This document shows, in pieces, positions 13,186 to 26,814 of a stretch of DNA of 64,000 nt. Under the pieces are notes generated by a model that saw only the letters and a program-made list of their open reading frames with translations, was not told the origin of the DNA and searched no databases. Each line of letters opens with the position of its first letter. Within the stretch, counting starts at the first letter, position 1. The stretch is from Ecdyonurus torrentis (Eukaryota > Arthropoda > Insecta > Ephemeroptera > Heptageniidae), in contig OX439134.1 of assembly GCA_949318235.1 (NCBI GenBank), forward strand, positions 29,706,459-29,770,458, in the 5' to 3' direction. The position numbers were made by a program, and so were the translations under genes.

Positions 13186-13607
13186 CACGGAAAAAATAAA
13201 TTACGTAATTTATGCCGCATATATGTTTCGAAAACGGAACAACATAAACAATTATGCTGTACAACATAATACTTATGGTATAATAACATAGATATCGATC
13301 TTGTTGCGAAAAATGTGTATCTCGTATTTTGTCAGGGGAAGCAAAAGGCCTATCTCGTTTTTTGTCAGTGGAAGCAAAAGGTCTATCTCGAGCGCCATCT
13401 CCATAACGTTCGGGAACGAGATAGGCCTTTTGCTACCATTGACAAAAAACGAGATAGGCCTTTTGCTTCCCCTGACAAAATACGAGATAGAACTTTTTTT
13501 CGCAACAAGATCGATATATATATTAAATTATAGCACATAATATGCTGTACTAATTGTGCTGTAAATGAGCTAGCATAATTATTACGTATATTTATATTTT
13601 GTCCGTG
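13186..13607. mobile_element. C1 element carrying a nested foldback
   Basis: CACGGAAAAAATAAATTACG at the left and gtccgtg at the right, with typical C1 interior words. The flanks (ta and at) do not form a clean duplication, so one edge may be altered. A separate palindrome is inserted at 13292-13517. Confidence 0.7.
13292..13517. repeat. 226-bp foldback with ~100-bp arms and internal tandem units
   Basis: The arms start atatcgatcttgttgcga and end tcgcaacaagatcgatat, and pair for nearly 100 bp each around a short centre (agcgccatctccataacg). Each arm holds two ~34-bp tandem units built on tatctcgtattttgtcag and gaagcaaaaggc. I saw no second copy in the window. The two overlapping + strand frames through it are an effect of the symmetry. 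Confidence 0.85.
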
Positions 13608-15193
13608 ATAATAAAAAAAGAAGGCTCCCCCCCCCCCTCAATTTATCTCACTCACACCTAATTTTTACTGCAAAATCAAACTATTAAGATATAAACTAGT
13701 TTGTAAGATTTAAGAAACTTACATTTTACATGAAATTTTAAAGAATTGCACCTATATAATACTTACAAAGCATAGCATGAGGTATGAGGTATCAATAAAC
13801 TCATTTCACTTCAGAAACACGCCCTTTTTCAACGTCTAAATATTTGATAAAAGTTATAAAAATTTACGCCACATTAACTTCAATATAGTATACTAATAAC
13901 CAGACAAAATTTTAACTTTTATCTATTTCTTATGAGCTGAGAAAAAGGGGTGTAACCGTTGCAATTGTGTGGTTTAAAAAAATGGTAGTGCTATATATCG
14001 TGCAAGAAGAGTCATGTCTCGCTAAAACTGATACAATCACTGAATTTTTTTATAAAAATATGTATAGTAAATTTATTTACTTTTGTGTTTAATTATTGTT
14101 CTTAAAACAATCTTAATTGTTTGATTTTTAAGTACATTTTACTCTATACAATAATACACAAAATAAATCAAGAATATTAGTGATGAGGTTCATGAACTTG
14201 GCACAAAAGGAAATTAATCTTACTTACAACTATGCAGTAATTATACAACAGTATTATTGTATGCGTTTAACATTTTTAGAAGATTTTTTTTATATAAAGA
14301 AGAAATACAAAAAAGTTTCACAGATTATGAATATATCAAACGGGATTAACATAATATTTTTTGTGTGTATTGTTATAGTTTTCTTTAAGTCTATAACTTA
14401 ACTGTCTTGCTTTATAAAGTTACACTTCTTTGCACATTCCTGTATATTTAACAGATTTTATTGTTTGAGAAAAAAATTGTCGTATGAATATTATTACGAA
14501 ATTATTTAAAACTTTACGTTAAAGTTGTAACACCGATATTTATAATAGGAAAAAAGGAAGAAAAAAAAAACACTTTAATTTTACTTTTGGTACGTTCTAA
14601 TATTCTTTAAAAAAAATCAAAAACTATTAAACGCAACTGTGATGAATGGGCCCTTTTTGAAGTCCTTGTAGAACAATTTTTTTACGACGTTATTTCTAAA
14701 TGGTAAAAAAAAAAAAAAAAATACAAAAAATATTTTGCTATTATCTTGACTCATTTTTTTTTTTTTTTTTTTTTTAATTATAATATTTAGAACTGTTGAA
14801 ATTTTGCCTTTTATTTTTATAGTCTTAAATGTATAGGAGACAGCGTTTACATTGCATTATTTTACAATACTTTTAAAAATAGTGCAATGAAAAATTTCCT
14901 GTAATTTACATTAAAAAAAATCACATACGCGGGCTCTATAATATTTCATAATTATATTGTGTTATGGTAATATTCTATTGAGTCTTGCTGAAATTACAAT
15001 TTTTATATTAATATGCATTGAATTTCTATATATAAGGCAACAGGGTTTAAAAAATTGTCAAATTTTAATTGAACACAAAAACTATTCTCTACTTGCGTGT
15101 AAAGCTTCTGAGGATTTGCGATTTATCAAATATCTGAGGCTTCTTAAAGGCCTTAGATTTTCTATAACTATAAATATAATAAATATAATATAC
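13608..15193. other. AT-rich DNA, no gene seen
   Basis: C run at about 13627-13637, poly(A) at about 14704-14720 and poly(T) at about 14754-14775. No exon recognised. Confidence 0.45.
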
Positions 15194-15568
15194 TTAAAGC
15201 CCTTGTTAAGTTACTTTTTTAACATTTAGAATGCTAGATTGATAATTACCATACCTTATTATCCATAAATTAGACACCAACACGTTGATTTTGTATTTAT
15301 TTTCATTTTCTCTGTTATATCACGTATCTGACGTCACAATGTACCGATGGGACTGTGATAGGGGTAAAGAACTTGAGGGAGGGGCTTAAATTTATCACGT
15401 GACTGTGATTAGCGGCGCTACATTGTGACGTCAGATATGTGATATAACAGTCAAAATGAAAATAAATACTAAATCAACGTGTTGGTTTCTAATTCATGGA
15501 TAATAAGGTATGGTAATTATCAATCTAGTATTCTAAATGATAAAAAAGTAAGTTGACAAGGATTTTAA
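15194..15568. mobile_element. T2 foldback, TTAA-flanked, 375 bp
   Basis: TTAAAGCCCTTGTTAAGTTAC at the left and gtaagttgacaaggattttaa at the right. The arms of about 150 bp are inverted copies of one another, each with a TGACGTCA octamer, around a GC-richer centre (ttgagggaggggctt). Copies at 34649 and 42881. Confidence 0.85.
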
Positions 15569-16296
15569 AAATCATAGGTTCTTAGAATTCGCAAAGCCTT
15601 TAGGTATAGTTGATGAATCAAAATTTATAGATATTGTGATACCTGATTTAGGCATATACATATTAATACTTTATCGAGTATTGATTAAAAACATATAACC
15701 ATAGGTATATTCTCAATAAATTTGAGTGCATGTAATTTCCATTTAATTAAATGTACTGCACTCTAAAAATACTGCATTGTGTAAACATGTCTTTACGTAC
15801 TCCCCCCCCCCCCCCCTCCAATACTTTTAATCAGCTTAAATTTGTGATTCATCGATCAATACAATACTTAACGAGCATTTAAAAAAATTGTTATAAGTAT
15901 TCTGTATACCTATTGAATTAATCTCTCTCTACTTATAGAAAGTAAGTATTATAATATTAAAGAGAAAGTACTAATTTTCATTATTACATATTAAAATATA
16001 AATACTGTATATACAATAATTAGTAAACATATTTTTATGTCTTTGGATCATTAAGCACACATTAAATACATTAAAATATTAATATTTTAATTCATGTATT
16101 TATATAGCCTTAAGTTAGAATTAATATATTATGGAAACTTTTTGCATATGGTACAAGAAATTATTAAAACGTTGCACAGAAGGGGTTACAGTTTTGTTTT
16201 TAATGCTTGTTATACCGTTGGTGACGTGTAGTTTATCGAGAACGCGTGGGAAAACGGCAGGAGACCCCTAATTTTGAAGTATTTGAGAAAACTACT
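15569..16296. other. AT-rich DNA with C run
   Basis: Poly(C) at 15802-15816. No gene recognised. Confidence 0.45.
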
Positions 16297-16342
16297 AATG
16301 CTGTTCGTAAACCCTGTTCTCTTGCATCAAAAAATGTGCATT

Positions 16343-16398
<56 letters not shown>

Positions 16399-16560
16399 TG
16401 CCATATTGTGTTATCGTGCTATACACCAATCCCAGTCCCAGTCAAGACATTGTCTTATCGACAGGTAAGGACTTTCCAATTAATGGAAAAGCAAACCAAA
16501 GGCGATAACCAAAGGCGATCGTCATTTTAGGAGCAGAGAACAGGGTTTACGAACAGCATT
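16297..16560. repeat. P1 inverted-repeat element with 50-base poly(T)
   Basis: AATGCTGTTCGTAAACCCTG at the left pairs with cagggtttacgaacagcatt at the right. The related copy at 36409-36613 has the same ends. The poly(T) at 16346-16395 lies inside the left half. The two predicted frames here are poly-Phe reading of this T run. Confidence 0.75.
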
Positions 16561-17456
16561 ACTGCAGTTGGAACAGAGAACACAACTTATAGTTTTCAGG
16601 CATTTTATGTTTATTTTATTATCTTGCTTTTTTTTTTTTTTTTTTTTTTTTTACTGGTAAGAATTGTTTCATACGTATCGTCATTATATTTCAGTTCAGG
16701 ATGCTTTTTTTTTCTCTATCTATTTGACACAGTTGTAATGCAAATTAAATTTCGTAGAATATTTATAGAAGGAAAGAAAAGAAGAAGAAAAAAATTAAAT
16801 TACGGTAATACAACTTTCAATAAACATAATATCCTCTTCTTTTTTTTTTTTTTTTTCTGCGTCCTCTAAAGTAAAATTCAATTTAATTGACGGATCATAC
16901 TATGATACCAAATTCACGTTTAACTAAATAGTAATGCTCTCATTTACTCTAACTTCTATAATATATTATGAATGAAATAACCATGATATAACATTGTATT
17001 ATATACTTTCATTGATTTTGTATGAAAGCAGGTGTTTTATATCGTGAACAGTCCACGTGATTAATTATTTCTTATATTGTCCTTCAGTTTATGTTTGTTT
17101 TCTAACTGACACAGCTGCTGTGTCTGTCTGTGTATCCATGGTCTAGACGATACCTGTAATCTTACATGCCATGTTTCATATACATCGTATTTATAATAAT
17201 CAATGGAATTAAAGCAATTTATTTTCTTGAAAAAAAAAATGCTATGTAGTATTGTACTTCTGAAATGTATACCAATAAAAGCAGGTATAAAAAATGAATT
17301 AAGGGGAAAAAAATCTGATAATAAATTTGACTGTAAGGGTCGCTTTGATAGAAAATGTTAGTTTCAAAAATTAGTTGTTCTACTCATTTCAGGTTATAAA
17401 TTGTAAAATTCGCCTTCAACTCTTGAATTTCTTCTTCCGACTCCTATAAGAAGACT
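16561..17456. other. AT-rich DNA with T runs
   Basis: Poly(T) at about 16629-16652 and 16841-16857. No gene recognised. Confidence 0.45.
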
Positions 17457-17768
17457 GCTCGTTCTATAAACTACACACAAATATTGAGCCAGCTTCGAAA
17501 ATGTTCTTTTCTTAAAAACAGCTGTATATGACGTCGTTACCTGTTTACTACGTTTATACATATGGTCGATTATTGTTATTTCTTCTTTTAGATCTTTGAA
17601 CTTGATAAAAATGAAAGAAACTCACAAAAAAAAGTTCCATACGAAACATGCGACTCACTTTTATCGGCTCAAAAAAAAAATCTACCAATGAACGTGTCTT
17701 ATTTTGTTGGTCAGCCAATCACTGTTATTTAGATTCTCTTTACTTTACAGAACGAGCTAAATTCTGCT
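17457..17768. repeat. P2 repeat, GCTCGTTCT ... AACGAGC
   Basis: Starts gctcgttctataaactacac and ends acagaacgagct. It shares most of its length with the array at 22934-23563 (gttacctgtttactacgttt, ggtcagccaatcactgttat). The short end inverted repeat AGCTCGTTCT suggests a mobile element; no target duplication was established. Confidence 0.6.
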
Positions 17769-17909
17769 GCTTTACGAGCTAAATTCTGCTGCTTTTTCTG
17801 CTAAAAGATACCAAGAGAATTTATAATATTTCTATATTCAATACCATATATTAAGGTAGTAGGTGACCGGCTGATTTCCAACTAACTGAATGGTTACGAA
17901 ATATAAAAT

Positions 17910-18289
17910 TTAAAGTGATACACACCCCTAAAAATAAGTATTTTTTGTTCTATTCTAAAGTAATTCAATAGAAATTAGTCGTTTATTTGACTTTTCCAGC
18001 CCGCGGAATAAGCAAGCCCCGCGAGGGTAAAGAGGAAATCTCTGACGTCAGAGATTTCTTTTACTGTGCGAGTAAAAAATCTGTACATCTTCTCAGGTAA
18101 GCTTACCAGGTACAGCAGGGGGTACAAAATTTTTACACTCATAGTAGAGGGGCGTGTACTCTATATCGTTACCCTCGCGGGGCTCGCTTATCCCGCGGAC
18201 TAGAAAAGTCAAATAAACGACTGATTAGTATTGAATTGTTTTAGGAAAGAACAAAAAATACTTATTTTAAGGGTTGTGTATCACTTTAA
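17910..18289. mobile_element. T6 foldback, TTAA-flanked, 380 bp, GC-rich centre
   Basis: AAAGTGATACACACCCCTAA at the left pairs with the right end (gggttgtgtatcacttt). The arms pair with few mismatches for over 100 bp, through gtcgtttatttgacttttc and the GC-rich cccgcggaataagc and ccccgcgagggta. A 24-bp perfect palindrome centred on TGACGTCA lies at 18035-18058, inside the left part. Single copy in this window. Confidence 0.85.
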
Positions 18290-18867
18290 CTCAAAGTAAA
18301 GATGAGATGTTACTTAAAAGTTTAGTTATGTCTAACACATTAAAAAACCATCAAATATTTAAGTTACTAATTTTAAAGATAACATATAAATGTGAACATT
18401 CAAATTTTAGCGTCAAATTAGAAACTTCTTCAAAGTTAAAAATATCTTTTAACGTTTTTTCGTAATAAAATTACTTTGTTTAAATTCATTTAATTTCATT
18501 AAAATAATTATGTAGTGTTTGTTTCGGATATATAAATAACGTGGAAATAATTATTATGAAAATAAAGTTTCTCATTTGACTAGCAAGTTGGTCACTCTTT
18601 ACGTTAACTATTTCAGCAGCAAAGTGTGACTCACTTCCGGCTAAAATTTATTGCACTACCTGAGTAGCTACTTCACCTGTAGTTATTATTATTATAATAT
18701 TTACCTTTGTACTCGCAACGTACAGTACAGTACAGTACAGTACATATAGTGGCTGCTTGTTTTTGCATTATTAAACATAAGATTGCGTCGTCACTACATA
18801 AACGTTTTTTCGTTACATTATACATACAAGTTACGAACCTTTCACGCATAGAAATTTATTTTCTACT
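18290..18867. other. AT-rich DNA, short TACAG array
   Basis: (TACAG)n at 18721-18743. No gene recognised. Confidence 0.45.
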
Positions 18868-19208
18868 TTAAGGGAGTAGGGTACCGACTTTATATCTCAA
18901 AAACTAGAAAAGTTTTGGGTCTAAATTTGGTGTCATTGTGTAGCTAAGGGTCACATTTAGACGTGTTAAAAATTTCATGATGTTTGACCGTTCCGAAAAA
19001 AAGAAAAAATTTTTTATTGAAATTAACATTGGGCCTTATGGGCTTTAAATTTCAAAAAATCATATAAAATTAATTTGCACGGTGACCCCCCAACATTTTT
19101 ATATATTTGAAATTGTATCAAGCTGAAGTATCATTGTGCAAAATTTCAGATTTTTTTGACGAGAAAAGTTTGAGTCTAATGTCCGACGTCGGTCCCCTAC
19201 TCCCTTAA
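18868..19208. mobile_element. T4 MITE, second copy
   Basis: AAGGGAGTAGGGTACCGAC / GTCGGTCCCCTACTCCCTT ends, TTAA flanks, and the same interior as 7959-8296. The high similarity of the two copies points to fairly recent activity. Confidence 0.85.
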
Positions 19209-19249
19209 TATTCACATGAAAAAAAATGGAGTGCATTTTTAACTTTATT

Positions 19250-19530
19250 CTATAGTGTTTTATGCGCATGACGTCATATTGAATGCGCCACGACGCCATA
19301 CTGGAGCCATGAATAGCACAGGACCACGCAGGATAAACGTTTTTTTGTCTATTTTCTTTGAAAAATGAGTTGTTGTTTTTTATTGTTATTTTGCTTGCAT
19401 ACTTAAAAACCTCAAACTGTTAAAAGCATTAATACTCTCAAAAATATTGCTCAGTATTTTTAAACTGGCAAAATGTGGCATTTGCCCATACCGGACCGTA
19501 TTATTTAGTGCTCACACATAGCGTCAACTT
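19250..19530. mobile_element. M1 MITE, inverted orientation, worn
   Basis: gcatgacgtcatattgaatgcg, catactggagccatgaata and ttaaactggcaaaatgtggc match the M1 interior. The ends are degraded. It lies about 40 bp from the T4 element. Confidence 0.65.
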
Positions 19531-20607
<1,077 letters not shown>

Positions 20608-20761
20608 GAAGAAAAATAAGAACGTCAGTCAACATAAATTTTGCTCCTTTGCCATTCGATTTCAACTTGTTGACGTTGGCTTTTCAACTACTGAATATCC
20701 GATTTAACTGAAATACGATTTGATCGATTTCCATATATAGGTACTTGTATCAACACTGATA

Positions 20762-21060
20762 AAAGAAATAACGTAATACAGCATAAATATTGTTATTTTG
20801 AAATTGCATGGAATATATGTATGCTGTATCATATAAATGCTTTGAAATATAATTATTATTCAATATTGTGGAAACTGTGGTTTTATGTTTCTGAAATTGG
20901 ACTAGTGTGATTATGCTGTTCCATAATTTCAGGAATATTTAATCCAAAGTACTTGTTGTAATATTGAATACTCATATGCTCAGCATAATTATAGCTTGCA
21001 ATTCTAATTATGCTTTTACAATAACATAAATGCAGTTAATTAAAATTACGTTATTTCTTT
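20762..21060. mobile_element. C1-like palindrome, ~300 bp
   Basis: AAAGAAATAACGTAAT at the left pairs with ATTACGTTATTTCTTT at the right, with C1-type 'gcataaat' interior words. It directly precedes another C1 copy starting at 21070. Confidence 0.6.
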
Positions 21061-21069
21061 TTATTTGTG

Positions 21070-21620
21070 CACGGAAAAAACAAATAAATAGCATTTTTGA
21101 CAGCACAAATGATGGTAAATTAGAACAGCATAAATAATTATGCTAAATAACATAATATTTATGTTATATAACATATTTATTATAAAATATACCGTATAGC
21201 ATAGATGATGTTGTATTAAAGCCATAGACCACATAAAACAACATGTGTGCTTTTTAATGAATAAACACGAAATGGGATCTTCAAAACTGATGACAATTTT
21301 TGCCAGAATAGAATGTTAATGTAGCCCCACGAGAGAGCGTGAAAAAACTAAAGTATGCAATTTGCGTAAAAATTCATGTTTATGACGTCAGAAACATGCA
21401 AAAATTAGAATGAAAATGTTGTGCGGATTGCATAAATCGAATCTTCTGATCACTGCTTCGGGGCTACTGTTAGGTTTTGAGACAAACTAAAGTTATTTAT
21501 AATATGTAAGTCCCATCAAGTGTTTTGTGATATAAATGCTTGTTTTTCTCTGGTCTATTCCTTTAAACATATTATGCTAATTATGAGCATATAATTATTT
21601 CGTGTTTATTTTGGTCCGTT
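21070..21620. mobile_element. C1 element interrupted by a T1 MITE
   Basis: CACGGAAAAAACAAATAAA at the left and attttggtccgtt at the right (the last G of the usual CCGTG is changed). Without the inserted T1 the C1 copy is about 200 bp, the usual size. Confidence 0.7.
21216..21566. mobile_element. T1 MITE nested in C1
   Basis: TTAA at both ends, AAAGCCATAGACCA / TGGTCTATTCCTTT termini and T1 interior. The nesting shows that T1 moved after this C1 copy had settled. Confidence 0.88.
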
Positions 21621-22321
21621 AGAAAATAAAATAAAATTGATATTTTTTTTATCAATATTATGAAATTATTTTTATTCCACTATGATACACTTTTTTTTCT
21701 TAAGTATGTTCCAGAATAATAATGAATTTTATATTGTAATAAAAATTATTTCTAAAAAAGTTTCTCAATCGTGTTGGCCCGTGTGAAAAATGAGTTACAT
21801 CAAACCGTGCTATCTACGGGCCTTATACTAATACTACAACAACATACTGCGAGACTTAAAGTTGAATAATTTCTGACTGAAATTCAAAAGTTACGAGGTC
21901 GTCATATTTTCTCGTGTTTCATGTGTGTCGAAATCCTGATGTTAGTTTTTCATATTGTAACTTGCACTTGGCATTGAAGACTTTTTATTATTATTATTTA
22001 CATTTTTTGTAACAGTATAGAGAATGTTAATTTTTTGTACACCTATTTCGTTGACCTAAAATTTACGCGATGCGATGTATAGTATACATATAAATAAAGT
22101 TTTATTTTAAAAGTGACACTATCTTTCATACGGTATCGCATTGTTTTATATTTATATACATAGATATTATGCATATTGTTGTGATTCATATTTCCTTCCA
22201 AAAGTTTATTATGTAATAAAATATGAGTTTTAGTTTAATTGAAATAAATTTTTATTTAATATTAACATCGTAATGATAATATACTGTTAATGTTACCATG
22301 GGGTACCAAATATACCGTTAT
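21621..22321. other. AT-rich DNA, no gene seen
   Basis: No exon or repeat recognised. Confidence 0.45.
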
Positions 22322-22322
22322 G

Positions 22323-22390
<68 letters not shown>

Positions 22391-22404
22391 CGTCTCTCTC
22401 TCTC
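22322..22404. repeat. (TCTG)n microsatellite
   Basis: About 17 TCTG/TGTC units, with one altered unit near 22369, then a short TC run. Confidence 0.95.
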
Positions 22405-22933
22405 AAAAAGTATAATTCATTTTATTTAAAAAAAAAAAAAAATCTGGGAGTCACAAGTTTTAAACAGGCTTTGATAATTTCTATAATTAGCAAAATAAGA
22501 ATATAAAGTTTAATAAAATAATATGATATATCCTATACCTATATACTTCACAAGAAGAAGAGACGTATTATGTTGTCTCAATTATGCTGCAAGACGTCCA
22601 ACAACAAAATATTATGTTGTAGAAGCAAATGATTATGCTGTACGTCAGAATTTGTATATTTTATTTTTCCATACTAAATTTATGATACCTGTCGAATGAT
22701 TGGTGCCGTATACCAACAGTTACAATTAATCTCGTTACTATATATTTATACACAAAGTTTATGAAAGTCTTAATAGTTTTAAAGATGAAAGTGTATGAAG
22801 TAACTATTGCAAAGCTTCATGGGTGACAAGTGACACCCCCTTGCCTATACACCAAGTAAGAACAAAAAAGTTGATCTCTGAACCGATACTTTAGATGGTT
22901 TCATAACTTTGTATAATATTTAAATTTTATAAA
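22405..22933. other. AT-rich DNA, C1-like words
   Basis: A poly(A) run at about 22428-22441 and a worn C1-like stretch (about 22555-22660: attatgctgcaag, gattatgctgtacg). No gene recognised. Confidence 0.4.
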
Positions 22934-23563
22934 AGCTCGTTCTACAAACTACACACAAATATTGAGCCAGCTTTGAAAATGTTCTTTTGTTAAAAACAGC
23001 TGTTTATGACGTCGTTACCTGTTTACTACGTTTATACATATGAGCTCGTTCTGCAAAGTCAGACTTCCGGCGCAACTTTTGTGTCGATATGTTCCTTTGT
23101 TATAACAGCTGATTATGACTTCGTTACCTGTTTACTACGTTTATACATATGGTCGATCATTGTTATTTCTTCGCTTAGAACTTTGAACTTGATAAGAATG
23201 AAAGAAACTCCACACAAAAAAGTTCCATGCTCTTCATGTGACTCAATTTTTGTCAATTTTGTTAGCTCAAAAAACAAGATCAACCAATGAATGTGTCGTA
23301 TTTTGTTGGTCAGCCTATCACTGTTGTTGAGATTCACTTTACTTTACAGAACAAGCTATGGTCGATTATTGTTATTTCTTCTTTTAGAACTTTGAACTTA
23401 TTGATAAAAATGAAAGAAACTCACAAAAAAAAAGTTCCTTACGAAACATGCGACTCACTTTTATCGGCTCAAAAAAGAAGATCAACCAATGAACGTGTCT
23501 TATTTTGTTGGTCAGCCAATCACTGTTATTGAGATTCACTGCGTACTTAACAAAACGAGCTCA
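22934..23563. repeat. P2 repeat, rearranged tandem array
   Basis: Three partial P2 units in the same direction: one from about 22934 (gctcgttctacaaactacac), one from about 23042 (gctcgttctgcaaagtcaga) and one from about 23355 (tatggtcgattattgttatt), ending at aacaaaacgagctc. The segment ggtcagcc(a/t)atcactgtt occurs twice here and once at 17713. It looks like one element broken and extended by unequal exchange. Confidence 0.65.
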
Positions 23564-23774
23564 AGTTGTAATAAACAATATTTTTATTTATAATGTATTC
23601 ATGCGATATTTATATTGTTTATCTTTTGTTTTCTTCAATCGTTATCATCTAATATACACGCTGTATGCATGCTAATTAGTTTAGTTAATTTGCATTATTG
23701 TCGTCCATAATCAAACAAGTGTTCCTTGCCCATCAATATATTGATTGTAATGACATTGTTTTTTACTTGACGTA

Positions 23775-24160
23775 CACGGAAAACATGAATTACGTAATTT
23801 ATATTGCACTGAATAATTTCTAAAACAAGTGTTGCTATTTTGGATTAACATAAAATATTGATGCTAAACATCTTAACAATTATTCCATATATATTATAGT
23901 ATAATCGCTATGCAATATATAGCATAAATTATGCTGCACATGGATATAATAAATTACGTAATTTATGCTAATATTTCATTATAGCATATTATAGTCAATA
24001 TGATGCTAAATTAGTACTACACAAATAGTTATGCAGTACAATGTAATATTTATGCTGTTTTAACACAGTTATTATGGAGTATAGCATTAAGTAAGCTATA
24101 TTGAACAAAGTGTACTGAAAATACGTTAGCATGATAATTACGTATTTATTTGTGTACGTA
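23775..24160. mobile_element. C1 element, enlarged or double
   Basis: CACGGAAAACATGAATTACG at the left and a worn right end (tttgtgtacg). A second internal start (ataataaattacgtaattta, about 23946) suggests two copies fused head to tail. Confidence 0.6.
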
Positions 24161-24939
24161 TATAAAGCTAAATACCAATAATTATTGATATTAGGTGCAT
24201 ATTAGAATGCTACGTAAAATCTTATGCTTGTTTAATTTTTTCAAAAAAAAATCTTTCTTTTCTATAATTTTTAATATTTTAATATTTTCTCTAATATTAT
24301 CAAAAAAATGCTACTAAAATTGCGATTTGTTTACTTTTATTGTTGCGTCGTGTTTACATAGCAACCATAGGACAACAAATTACGAGCGCACACAAAAAGT
24401 AAACAAACAAACAAATATTGATTTTAGTTGTGTTTTTTGATGACGTCAGAGCTTAAATTGAACAATATATTAAAAATATCAGAATAAGCAAAAATTTATT
24501 AAAAGAAAAAAAATGAGACTTGATTTTTAATATTTTACGTGGAATCTAATTCTTCATTCAGAAGAACGAAAAAAAAAATTTAGAGAGAGAGAGAGAGAGA
24601 GAGACTTGAAATGCAAGGCCACATGATATATTATTATTAAAGGCATATCCTGTACTCAAAACAAATTGATAGATCATGGGATGAGACCATCTCAATACAA
24701 AAACTTCGAGTAAAAAACATTTATGATGTCCCTTAACCATGGCCCATAACTCTTTTGTACCCTCACAAACTGGGGTTTAAAATTTACAAAATAGACAACT
24801 TTTTGACTTCAATATAGAAATTGTTAAGTGATTCGGATACTTGACAAGTTTTTCTTCATTGGGTAAGAGATATGTATTAATATATGAATGCATTAACGGT
24901 CCCATCTTGGAATTTTTTTTTCTCAAGTTAAGGATCTCT
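24161..24939. other. AT-rich DNA, GA run
   Basis: (GA)n at about 24583-24604. A TGACGTCA octamer at about 24441 lies outside any defined element. No gene recognised. Confidence 0.4.
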
Positions 24940-25281
24940 TTAAAGCCATAGACCACATAAAACAACATGTGCTTTTTAATGAATAAACACGAAATGTGAT
25001 CTTCAAAACTGTTGACAATTTTTACCAGAATGTTAATGTAGCCCCACGAGAGAGCGTGAAAATACTGTTAAGTATGCAATTTAAGTGACTATTCATGTTT
25101 ATGACGTCAGAAACATGCAAAAATTAGAATGAAGATGTTGTACGGTTTACATAAATCGAATTTCTGATCACTGCTACGGAGCTACAGTTGGGTTTTGAGA
25201 CAAAATATAGTTATTTATGTAAGTCCCATCAAGTGTTTTGTGATATAAATGCTTATGTTTTTCTCTGGTCTATTCCTTTAA
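24940..25281. mobile_element. T1 MITE, 342 bp
   Basis: TTAA at both ends and the usual termini. The interior carries the near-palindrome catgtttatgacgtcagaaa around TGACGTCA. Confidence 0.88.
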
Positions 25282-25990
25282 GGACTCCTTTAAATATTTT
25301 CTTATTGCTAATTAAAACTCCCATCACTTGCTAATAATCTTTACTTAAAGCTTAATATGCGAGTCAGTCAATAATACGTGATATTAACTTGTTAAGTTTG
25401 CAAAAAAAAAAAAAAAAAAAAAAAAAAAAGATAGTTGAAATGGTAACCAGTTTCACATCTTACGCCGAGTGTCAAGTTATCTTACTATATAGATTGATTT
25501 TCAACTTTCTCGAACCACTTTTATAGTTTTAAATGTCCCGTCTATAAAATGTAATTTCTATATTTAGCTTTACATATTATATTATAATTTTTTTAAAGAG
25601 GAATTTTTATTATTATTATTTTAGTTGAGAAATATGAATTTTGTCATGGTAGCTAAAAGTTTAATACGCCTATAAAATTACACAGATGTTAACTGCATTT
25701 TTTTTAATGTAATGTCATACCGGTAAATTTATAGGGTGGGGTCACCTATCGATAAAAATTGGAAAATGTTATTGGAAATAACATGCGACGTATTAAGCAA
25801 TGCCATTCAAATAGATCAATGAAAATATTATGTTTATATTATATTGACACGTACTGCATTCATGTATAGTATGATTTTATCATTGTTGGTATGAAAATGT
25901 AAATCAAATAAGGAAACCATATACCCAATAAATGAATCGAATCGTCTAATTTACAGTACATTTTATCTCCATTTGTACTCGTTTTAATAG

Positions 25991-26057
<67 letters not shown>

Positions 26058-26814
26058 CTCATCTACTATAGAGCAAATTTAATTATACTATCTCAATTTC
26101 AGCAACATTTCGTCGGCTTGTTAGAGTCGTAATGCTCAAAATTTTTGATAGAATTTTGACCCTTACTTCCTCTTTTACGAACGCCCAAAATGGCATCAAA
26201 CATTTTTAGATTTTGGAGTGCGACACTTACACTCTAAGACGAAAATTAATTGATAACAGCATACTGTCCGTAATATTGTACAGTATAATAATTATACTGT
26301 ACATCATAATATTTATATGAAATAAAATAATTATGTATGCAAAAAGAGGGGAAAAAATTGCAAGTGAAAAGAAAATTACTAAGAAAAATGATTATTAGTT
26401 AAATCTTTTGTAACAGTAAATGTATACGTATTATACTTGTTTACAATTTCATTAAATATTCATCAATGTTTTTTAATTTACAAACTTCCTGGCTATGACT
26501 GTAAAAGTCTCATTTCACTTTCAATATTAGCATTACAAAATAAATAATATCATAAACAATACAACTTATTCACGCGCATATCATTAACTCTTGCTTGCTT
26601 TTTTTTTTTTTTTTCTTTTTTTTTTTAGTTGCATAACTATTCCCAGTTTCATTCAAAATCATACTATCACTTCAGCAATCTTATATAACGTTCTTTCATT
26701 GTTTTTTTATGTATTTATTTGCGTGTTTGTTTATTTATATTTATCCATGTTTATTTATTTACAGTATATTTGTTTACGTTGACAAAAAAAAAAGTGATAA
26801 ATTAAACTAAGCTA
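25282..26814. other. AT-rich DNA with poly(A) and (TC)n
   Basis: Poly(A) 25401-25429, (TC)n 25991-26052, worn C1-like words at about 26225-26340, poly(T) at about 26600-26628. No gene recognised. Confidence 0.5.

Noticed and set aside
13292..13517. CRISPR-like array because of spaced repeats
   Set aside because: The repeats are inverted arms with two tandem units each, without regular unique spacers, and the host is an animal.
13301..13540. Two overlapping + strand frames with repeated PISFFVSGSK-type words
   Set aside because: The repetition comes from the tandem units of the foldback at 13292-13517, and both frames are open together because of the symmetry.
22934..23563. Frames with repeated MKETHKKKVP words as a possible small gene family
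   Set aside because: The repeated peptides come from repeated P2 units in DNA; the frames are short, have no shared start context, and similar peptides are broken at 17600.
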